This document shows, in pieces, positions 56,937 to 64,000 of a stretch of 64,000 nt of DNA. Numbering within the stretch: position 1 is the stretch's first letter; each line of letters opens with the position of its first letter. The stretch is taken from NCBI GenBank assembly GCA_023525975.1, contig CM042035.1, positions 26,028,001-26,092,000 on the forward strand, written 5' to 3'. This stretch comes from Smallanthus sonchifolius (taxonomy: Eukaryota; Streptophyta; Magnoliopsida; Asterales; Asteraceae). Position numbers and translations under genes: made by a program. The notes below the pieces were generated by a model. It was not told where the DNA came from. It saw only the letters and a program-made list of their open reading frames with translations, and made no database searches.

Positions 56937-57056
56937 GGTTGCGATCATACCAGCACTAAAACACCGGATCCCATCAGAACTTCGCAGTTAAGCGTGCTTG
57001 AGCGAGAGTAGTACTAGGATGGGTGACCCCCTGGGAAGTCCTCGTGTTGCAACCCC
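56937..57056 (+). rRNA. 5S rRNA: 5S rRNA copy 114 (type II)
   Basis: C46T, G65A, G25A. Next start 500 bp on. Confidence 0.95.
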
Positions 57057-57436
57057 TTTTTTAATTTATTTTTTTTTACTCTAAACAACGTCATCCGTTG
57101 ATTATTATGCAAGTGGGCGTAACGAGTTTTTGTCAAAAAACGGTCAACGTACGTAAAGACTCGAGCGAGCGGGTCCGTGTCGGGAACACCCGATCGCGGG
57201 AGACACACGTTTAGACGTCGAGTGGAACACGTGTGTCATCTTATACTAGTCAATTATTCTTACGCCTCGGGTGAGCGTGGGAATATGTTTTGTACAAGGA
57301 AGTATAAGAACTAAACGCTCGCCGGCGGGTGACGCACGTGTTGACGTAAGGCGGAACGCGCGCGCAAGAGGAGAATGCAAGTAAAAATGAGTAATGTGTG
57401 GAAGGGGATAAAGTAATAGAATGAAAGAATTATTTC

Positions 57437-57555
57437 GGTTGCGATCATACCAGCACTAAAGCACCGGATCCCATCAGAACTCCGCAGTTAAGCGTGCTTG
57501 GCGAGAGTAGTACTAGGATGGGTGACCCCCTGGGAAGTCCTCTTGTTGCAACCCC
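57437..57555 (+). rRNA. 5S rRNA: 5S rRNA copy 115 (type I, 119 nt)
   Basis: G108T and loss of one G from GGG at 64-66, which shortens the box A to box C spacing by one base and removes a helix II pairing option. Likely impaired. Next start 505 bp on. Confidence 0.92.
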
Positions 57556-57941
57556 TTTTTTAATTTATTTATTTTACTCTAAACAACGGCATCCGTTGAT
57601 TATTATGCAAGCGGACGTGGGTGTAACGAGTTTTTGTCAAAAAACGGTCAACGTACGTAAAGACTCGGGCGCGCGGGTCCGTGTCGGGGAACGCCCGATC
57701 GCGGGAGACACACGTTTAGACGTCGAGTGGAACACGTGTGTCTTCTTATACTAGTCAATTATTCTTACGCCTCGGGTGAGCGTGGGAATATGTTTTGAAC
57801 AAGGAAGTATAAGAACTAAACGCTCGCCGGCGGGTGACGCACGTGTTGACGTAAGGTGGAACGCGCACGCAAGAGGAGAATGCAAGTAAAAATGAGTCAT
57901 GTGTGGAAGGGGATAAAGTAATAGAATGAAAGAGTTATTTC

Positions 57942-58061
57942 GGTTGCGATCATACCAGCACTAAAACACCGGATCCCATCAGAACTTCGCAGTTAAGCGT
58001 GCTTGAGCGAGAGTAGTACTAGGATGGGTGACCCCCTGGGAAGTCCTCGTGTTGCAACCCC
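57942..58061 (+). rRNA. 5S rRNA: 5S rRNA copy 116 (type II)
   Basis: C46T, G65A, G25A. Spacer has GACGCAAGG after the second TGACG. Next start 500 bp on. Confidence 0.95.
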
Positions 58062-58441
58062 TTTTTTAATTTATTTTTTTTTACTCTAAACAACGTCATC
58101 CGTTGATTATTATGCAAGTGGGCGTAACGAGTTTTTGTCAAAAAACGGTCAACGTACGTAAAGACTCGAGCGAGCGGGTCCGTGTCGGGAACACCCGATC
58201 GCGGGAGACACACGTTTAGACGTCGAGTGGAACACGTGTGTCATCTTATACTAGTCAATTATTCTTACGCCTCGGGTGAGCGTGGGAATATGTTTTGTAC
58301 AAGGAAGTATAAGAACTAAACGCTCGCCGGCGGGTGACGCACGTGTTGACGCAAGGTGGAACGCGCACGCAAGAGGAGAATGCAAGTAAAAATGAGTCAT
58401 GTGTGGAAGGGGATAAAGTAATAGAATGAAAGAGTTATTTC

Positions 58442-58561
58442 GGTTGCGATCATACCAGCACTAAACCACCGGATCCCATCAGAACTTCGCAGTTAAGCGT
58501 GCTTGAGCGAGAGTAGTACTAGGATGGGTGACCCCCTGGGAAGTCCTCGTGTTGCAACCCC
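58442..58561 (+). rRNA. 5S rRNA: 5S rRNA copy 117 (type II)
   Basis: C46T, G65A, G25C. Next start 500 bp on. Confidence 0.95.
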
Positions 58562-58941
58562 TTTTTTAATTTATTTTTTTTTACTCTAAACAACGTCATC
58601 CGTTGATTATTATGCAAGTGGGCGTAACGAGTTTTTGTCAAAAAACGGTCAACGTACGTAAAGACTCGAGCGAGCGGGTCCGTGTCGGGAACACCCGATC
58701 GCGGGAGACACACGTTTAGACGTCGAGTGGAACACGTGTGTCATCTTATACTAGTCAATTATTCTTACGCCTCGGGTGAGCGTGGGAATATGTTTTGTAC
58801 AAGGAAGTATAAGAACTAAACGCTCGCCGGCGGGTGACGCACGTGTTGACGTAAGGCGGAACGCGCGCGCAAGAGGAGAATGCAAGTAAAAATGAGTAAT
58901 GTGTGGAAGGGGATAAAGTAATAGAATGAAAGAATTATTTC

Positions 58942-59060
58942 GGTTGCGATCATACCAGCACTAAAGCACCGGATCCCATCAGAACTCCGCAGTTAAGCGT
59001 GCTTGGCGAGAGTAGTACTAGGATGGGTGACCCCCTGGGAAGTCCTCTTGTTGCAACCCC
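58942..59060 (+). rRNA. 5S rRNA: 5S rRNA copy 118 (type I, 119 nt)
   Basis: Same missing G at 64-66 and G108T as copy 115, 1505 bp upstream, so the broken gene was duplicated with its block. Next start 505 bp on. Confidence 0.92.
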
Positions 59061-59446
59061 TTTTTTAATTTATTTATTTTACTCTAAACAACGGCATCCG
59101 TTGATTATTATGCAAGCGGACGTGGGTGTAACGAGTTTTTGTCAAAAAACGGTCAACGTACGTAAAGACTCGGGCGCGCGGGTCCGTGTCGGGGAACGCC
59201 CGATCGCGGGAGACACACGTTTAGACGTCGAGTGGAACACGTGTGTCTTCTTATACTAGTCAATTATTCTTACGCCTCGGGTGAGCGTGGGAATATGTTT
59301 TGAACAAGGAAGTATAAGAACTAAACGCTCGCCGGCGGGTGACGCACGTGTTGACGTAAGGTGGAACGCGCACGCAAGAGGAGAATGCAAGTAAAAATGA
59401 GTCATGTGTGGAAGGGGATAAAGTAATAGAATGAAAGAGTTATTTC

Positions 59447-59566
59447 GGTTGCGATCATACCAGCACTAAAACACCGGATCCCATCAGAACTTCGCAGTTA
59501 AGCGTGCTTGAGCGAGAGTAGTACTAGGATGGGTGACCCCCTGGGAAGTCCTCGTGTTGCAACCCC
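59447..59566 (+). rRNA. 5S rRNA: 5S rRNA copy 119 (type II)
   Basis: C46T, G65A, G25A. Spacer has GACGAAAGG. Next start 500 bp on. Confidence 0.95.
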
Positions 59567-59946
59567 TTTTTTAATTTATTTTTTTTTACTCTAAACAACG
59601 TCATCCGTTGATTATTATGCAAGTGGGCGTAACGAGTTTTTGTCAAAAAACGGTCAACGTACGTAAAGACTCGAGCGAGCGGGTCCGTGTCGGGAACACC
59701 CGATCGCGGGAGACACACGTTTAGACGTCGAGTGGAACACGTGTGTCATCTTATACTAGTCAATTATTCTTACGCCTCGGGTGAGCGTGGGAATATGTTT
59801 TGTACAAGGAAGTATAAGAACTAAACGCTCGCCGGCGGGTGACGCACGTGTTGACGAAAGGTGGAACGCGCACGCAAGAGGAGAATGCAAGTAAAAATGA
59901 GTCATGTGTGGAAGGGGATAAAGTAATAGAATGAAAGAGTTATTTC

Positions 59947-60066
59947 GGTTGCGATCATACCAGCACTAAAGCACCGGATCCCATCAGAACTTCGCAGTTA
60001 AGCGTGCTTGAGCGAGAGTAGTACTAGGATGGGTGACCCCCTGGGAAGTCCTCGTGTTGCAACCCC
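59947..60066 (+). rRNA. 5S rRNA: 5S rRNA copy 120 (type II)
   Basis: C46T and G65A, G25 normal. Spacer CTCGGTCGCG. Next start 500 bp on. Confidence 0.95.
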
Positions 60067-60446
60067 TTTTTTAATTTATTTTTTTTTACTCTAAACAACG
60101 TCATCCGTTGATTATTATGCAAGTGGGCGTAACGAGTTTTTGTCAAAAAACGGTCAACGTACGTAAAGACTCGGTCGCGCGGGTCCGTGTCGGGAACACC
60201 CGATCGCGGGAGACACACGTTTAGACGTCGAGTGGAACACGTGTGTCATCTTATACTAGTCAATTATTCTTACGCCTCGGGTGAGCGTGGGAATATGTTT
60301 TGTACAAGGAAGTATAAGAACTAAACGCTCGCCGGCGGGTGACGCACGTGTTGACGTAAGGCGGAACGCGCGCGCAAGAGGAGAATGCAAGTAAAAATGA
60401 GTCATGTGTGGAAGGGGATAAAGTAATAGAATGAAAGAATTATTTC

Positions 60447-60566
60447 GGTTGCGATCATACCAGCACTAAAGCACCGGATCCCATCAGAACTCCGCAGTTA
60501 AGCGTGCTTGGGCGAGAGTAGTACTAGGATGGGTGACCCCCTGGGAAGTCCTCTTGTTGCAACCCC
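60447..60566 (+). rRNA. 5S rRNA: 5S rRNA copy 121 (type I)
   Basis: G108T only, full 120 nt; TTTATTTT and CGGCATCC follow. Next start 506 bp on. Confidence 0.96.
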
Positions 60567-60952
60567 TTTTTTAATTTATTTATTTTACTCTAAACAACGG
60601 CATCCGTTGATTATTATGCAAGCGGACGTGGGTGTAACGAGTTTTTGTCAAAAAACGGTCAACGTACGTAAAGACTCGGGCGCGCGGGTCCGTGTCGGGG
60701 AACGCCCGATCGCGGGAGACACACGTTTAGACGTCGAGTGGAACACGTGTGTCTTCTTATACTAGTCAATTATTCTTACGCCTCGGGTGAGCGTGGGAAT
60801 ATGTTTTGAACAAGGAAGTATAAGAACTAAACGCTCGCCGGCGGGTGACGCACGTGTTGACGTAAGGTGGAACGCGCACGCAAGAGGAGAATGCAAGTAA
60901 AAATGAGTCATGTGTGGAAGGGGATAAAGTAATAGAATGAAAGAGTTATTTC

Positions 60953-61072
60953 GGTTGCGATCATACCAGCACTAAAACACCGGATCCCATCAGAACTTCG
61001 CAGTTAAGCGTGCTTGAGCGAGAGTAGTACTAGGATGGGTGACCCCCTGGGAAGTCCTCGTGTTGCAACCCC
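60953..61072 (+). rRNA. 5S rRNA: 5S rRNA copy 122 (type II)
   Basis: C46T, G65A, G25A. Next start 500 bp on. Confidence 0.95.
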
Positions 61073-61452
61073 TTTTTTAATTTATTTTTTTTTACTCTAA
61101 ACAACGTCATCCGTTGATTATTATGCAAGTGGGCGTAACGAGTTTTTGTCAAAAAACGGTCAACGTACGTAAAGACTCGAGCGAGCGGGTCCGTGTCGGG
61201 AACACCCGATCGCGGGAGACACACGTTTAGACGTCGAGTGGAACACGTGTGTCATCTTATACTAGTCAATTATTCTTACGCCTCGGGTGAGCGTGGGAAT
61301 ATGTTTTGTACAAGGAAGTATAAGAACTAAACGCTCGCCGGCGGGTGACGCACGTGTTGACGTAAGGTGGAACGCGCGCGCAAGTGGAGAATGCAAGTAA
61401 AAATGAGTCATGTGTGGAAGGGGATAAAGTAATAGAATGAAAGAGTTATTTC

Positions 61453-61572
61453 GGTTGCGATCATACCAGCACTAAAGCACCGGATCCCATCAGAACTTCG
61501 CAGTTAAGCGTGCTTGAGCGAGAGTAGTACTAGGATGGGTGACCCCCTGGGAAGTCCTCGTGTTGCAACCCC
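61453..61572 (+). rRNA. 5S rRNA: 5S rRNA copy 123 (type II)
   Basis: C46T and G65A. Spacer CTCGGTCGCG and ATGTTTTTTAC for ATGTTTTGTAC. Next start 500 bp on. Confidence 0.95.
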
Positions 61573-61952
61573 TTTTTTAATTTATTTTTTTTTACTCTAA
61601 ACAACGTCATCCGTTGATTATTATGCAAGTGGGCGTAACGAGTTTTTGTCAAAAAACGGTCAACGTACGTAAAGACTCGGTCGCGCGGGTCCGTGTCGGG
61701 AACACCCGATCGCGGGAGACACACGTTTAGACGTCGAGTGGAACACGTGTGTCATCTTATACTAGTCAATTATTCTTACGCCTCGGGTGAGCGTGGGAAT
61801 ATGTTTTTTACAAGGAAGTATAAGAACTAAACGCTCGCCGGCGGGTGACGCACGTGTTGACGTAAGGCGGAACGCGCGCGCAAGAGGAGAATGCAAGTAA
61901 AAATGAGTCATGTGTGGAAGGGGATAAAGTAATAGAATGAAAGAATTATTTC

Positions 61953-62072
61953 GGTTGCGATCATACCAGCACTAAAGCACCGGATCCCATCAGAACTCCG
62001 CAGTTAAGCGTGCTTGGGCGAGAGTAGTACTAGGATGGGTGACCCCCTGGGAAGTCCTCTTGTTGCAACCCC
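61953..62072 (+). rRNA. 5S rRNA: 5S rRNA copy 124 (type I)
   Basis: G108T only; TTTATTTT and CGGCATCC follow. Next start 506 bp on. Confidence 0.96.
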
Positions 62073-62458
62073 TTTTTTAATTTATTTATTTTACTCTAAA
62101 CAACGGCATCCGTTGATTATTATGCAAGCGGACGTGGGTGTAACGAGTTTTTGTCAAAAAACGGTCAACGTACGTAAAGACTCGGGCGCGCGGGTCCGTG
62201 TCGGGGAACGCCCGATCGCGGGAGACACACGTTTAGACGTCGAGTGGAACACGTGTGTCTTCTTATACTAGTCAATTATTCTTACGCCTCGGGTGAGCGT
62301 GGGAATATGTTTTGAACAAGGAAGTATAAGAACTAAACGCTCGCCGGCGGGTGACGCACGTGTTGACGTAAGGTGGAACGCGCACGCAAGAGGAGAATGC
62401 AAGTAAAAATGAGTCATGTGTGGAAGGGGATAAAGTAATAGAATGAAAGAGTTATTTC

Positions 62459-62578
62459 GGTTGCGATCATACCAGCACTAAAACACCGGATCCCATCAGA
62501 ACTTCGCAGTTAAGCGTGCTTGAGCGAGAGTAGTACTAGGATGGGTGACCCCCTGGGAAGTCCTCGTGTTGCAACCCC
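62459..62578 (+). rRNA. 5S rRNA: 5S rRNA copy 125 (type II)
   Basis: C46T, G65A, G25A. Spacer has ACTCGATCGC for ACCCGATCGC and GACGCAAGG. Next start 500 bp on. Confidence 0.95.
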
Positions 62579-62958
62579 TTTTTTAATTTATTTTTTTTTA
62601 CTCTAAACAACGTCATCCGTTGATTATTATGCAAGTGGGCGTAACGAGTTTTTGTCAAAAAACGGTCAACGTACGTAAAGACTCGAGCGAGCGGGTCCGT
62701 GTCGGGAACACTCGATCGCGGGAGACACACGTTTAGACGTCGAGTGGAACACGTGTGTCATCTTATACTAGTCAATTATTCTTACGCCTCGGGTGAGCGT
62801 GGGAATATGTTTTGTACAAGGAAGTATAAGAACTAAACGCTCGCCGGCGGGTGACGCACGTGTTGACGCAAGGTGGAACGCGCACGCAAGAGGAGAATGC
62901 AAGTAAAAATGAGTCATGTGTGGAAGGGGATAAAGTAATAGAATGAAAGAGTTATTTC

Positions 62959-63078
62959 GGTTGCGATCATACCAGCACTAAACCACCGGATCCCATCAGA
63001 ACTTCGCAGTTAAGCGTGCTTGAGCGAGAGTAGTACTAGGATGGGTGACCCCCTGGGAAGTCCTCGTGTTGCAACCCC
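62959..63078 (+). rRNA. 5S rRNA: 5S rRNA copy 126 (type II)
   Basis: C46T, G65A, G25C, as copy 117. Next start 500 bp on. Confidence 0.95.
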
Positions 63079-63458
63079 TTTTTTAATTTATTTTTTTTTA
63101 CTCTAAACAACGTCATCCGTTGATTATTATGCAAGTGGGCGTAACGAGTTTTTGTCAAAAAACGGTCAACGTACGTAAAGACTCGAGCGAGCGGGTCCGT
63201 GTCGGGAACACCCGATCGCGGGAGACACACGTTTAGACGTCGAGTGGAACACGTGTGTCATCTTATACTAGTCAATTATTCTTACGCCTCGGGTGAGCGT
63301 GGGAATATGTTTTGTACAAGGAAGTATAAGAACTAAACGCTCGCCGGCGGGTGACGCACGTGTTGACGTAAGGCGGAACGCGCGCGCAAGAGGAGAATGC
63401 AAGTAAAAATGAGTAATGTGTGGAAGGGGATAAAGTAATAGAATGAAAGAATTATTTC

Positions 63459-63578
63459 GGTTGCGATCATACCAGCACTAAAGCACCGGATCCCATCAGA
63501 ACTCCGCAGTTAAGCGTGCTTGGGCGAGAGTAGTACTAGGATGGGTGACCCCCTGGGAAGTCCTCTTGTTGCAACCCC
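63459..63578 (+). rRNA. 5S rRNA: 5S rRNA copy 127 (type I)
   Basis: G108T only; TTTATTTT and CGGCATCC follow. Next start 506 bp on. Confidence 0.96.
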
Positions 63579-63964
63579 TTTTTTAATTTATTTATTTTAC
63601 TCTAAACAACGGCATCCGTTGATTATTATGCAAGCGGACGTGGGTGTAACGAGTTTTTGTCAAAAAACGGTCAACGTACGTAAAGACTCGGGCGCGCGGG
63701 TCCGTGTCGGGGAACGCCCGATCGCGGGAGACACACGTTTAGACGTCGAGTGGAACACGTGTGTCTTCTTATACTAGTCAATTATTCTTACGCCTCGGGT
63801 GAGCGTGGGAATATGTTTTGAACAAGGAAGTATAAGAACTAAACGCTCGCCGGCGGGTGACGCACGTGTTGACGTAAGGTGGAACGCGCACGCAAGAGGA
63901 GAATGCAAGTAAAAATGAGTCATGTGTGGAAGGGGATAAAGTAATAGAATGAAAGAGTTATTTC

Positions 63965-64000
63965 GGTTGCGATCATACCAGCACTAAAACACCGGATCCC
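63965..64000 (+). rRNA. 5S rRNA: 5S rRNA copy 128 (partial, cut by window end)
   Basis: First 36 nt only, with G25A. By its place in the 1506-bp pattern it should be type II, but the deciding positions lie outside the window. Confidence 0.9.

Larger units (their letters stand above)
1..64000 (+). repeat. 5S rDNA tandem array (128 loci)
   Basis: The entire window is a head-to-tail array of 499-506 bp units, each with one 5S rRNA gene and one spacer. All copies face the same way and nothing unrelated interrupts them. Both window edges lie inside the array, so its true size is unknown. The internal promoter (box A, intermediate element, box C) and the T6 terminator are those of RNA polymerase III type 1 genes. 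Box A, box C and loop sequences match flowering-plant nuclear 5S rRNA. Differences from the usual plant consensus shared by all copies are the helix I pair GGTTGC/GCAACC, A at 24 and C at 93. Confidence 0.98.
57437..64000 (+). repeat. Three-unit repeats, 1505/1506-bp period
   Basis: Starts at 57437, 58942, 60447, 61953 and 63459 (last one cut by the window). Order is I, II with G25A, II. The third gene carries G25C in two of the four full copies (58442, 62959). The first two repeats carry a 119-nt lead gene. Confidence 0.85.

Noticed and set aside
1..64000. CRISPR array
   Set aside because: Repeats of about 500 bp with near-identical spacers and clear 5S genes; CRISPR repeats are short with unique spacers.
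1..64000. Cassandra-type retrotransposon carrying a 5S-like promoter
   Set aside because: No terminal repeats, primer-binding site or polypurine tract; every unit is a full 5S gene with its own terminator and the array is uniform.
1..64000. Linked 35S-5S rDNA arrangement
   Set aside because: No 18S, 5.8S or 25S sequence is present in any spacer.
1..64000. Naming a species or genus from the spacer
   Set aside because: I do not recognise the spacer. The gene supports flowering plant but no lower rank.

Overview
The whole 64 kb window is one uninterrupted head-to-tail array of nuclear 5S ribosomal DNA, all on the + strand. I count 128 5S loci. Of these, 125 are full length (120 nt, or 119 nt in three copies), one has a 19-bp internal deletion (25485-25585), one is a 46-nt 3' remnant (40409-40454), and one is cut by the window end (63965-64000). 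No protein-coding gene, transposon, tRNA or other RNA gene was found. The small ORFs seen in each unit are by-products of the repeat. The 5S sequence (box A AGTTAAGCGTGCTTG, box C AGGATGGGTGACCCCCTG, plant-type loops) points to a land plant, most likely a flowering plant. I cannot name the genus.

Unit layout: 120-nt gene, T6 run (Pol III terminator), AT-rich tract with a second T8/T9 run, CpG-rich spacer of about 380-386 bp with several inverted repeats and a conserved tandem TGACG element, then an AT-rich leader ending in C at -1. Unit lengths of 499-506 bp are fully explained by three indel sites: a 6-bp CGGACG block present (long, L) or absent (short, S), T8 or T9, and GGG or GGGG. The few other lengths come from singleton indels listed below. 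Length key used in entries: 506 = L,T8,GGGG; 505 = L,T8,GGG; 501 = S,T9,GGGG; 500 = S,T9,GGG; 499 = S,T8,GGG.

Gene types (numbering 1-120 from the first G of GGTTGC). Type I has G108T (47 copies). Type II has C46T and G65A (56 copies). Type III has T21A, C67T and G98A (8 copies). Type IV has G70A, with or without G108T (15 copies). Every one of the 126 copies that can be typed belongs to one of these, so none carries the unmodified plant consensus. Types alternate regularly and are linked to spacer length: type I is followed by L spacers and type II by S spacers.

Regions. 1-9400: type II-rich, with type III copies and a 5019-bp duplicated block. 9400-20450: type I/II dimers of about 1006 bp. 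20450-37540: five-unit (2518 bp) and nine-unit (4529 bp) higher-order repeats marked by type III copies. 37540-45370 and 51400-54920: type I/IV dimers of about 1005 bp, with a 219-bp deletion at 40409. 45870-51400: four-unit repeats of 2012 bp. 57437-64000: three-unit repeats of about 1506 bp. The layout suggests repeated unequal exchange of multi-unit blocks rather than unit-by-unit homogenisation.
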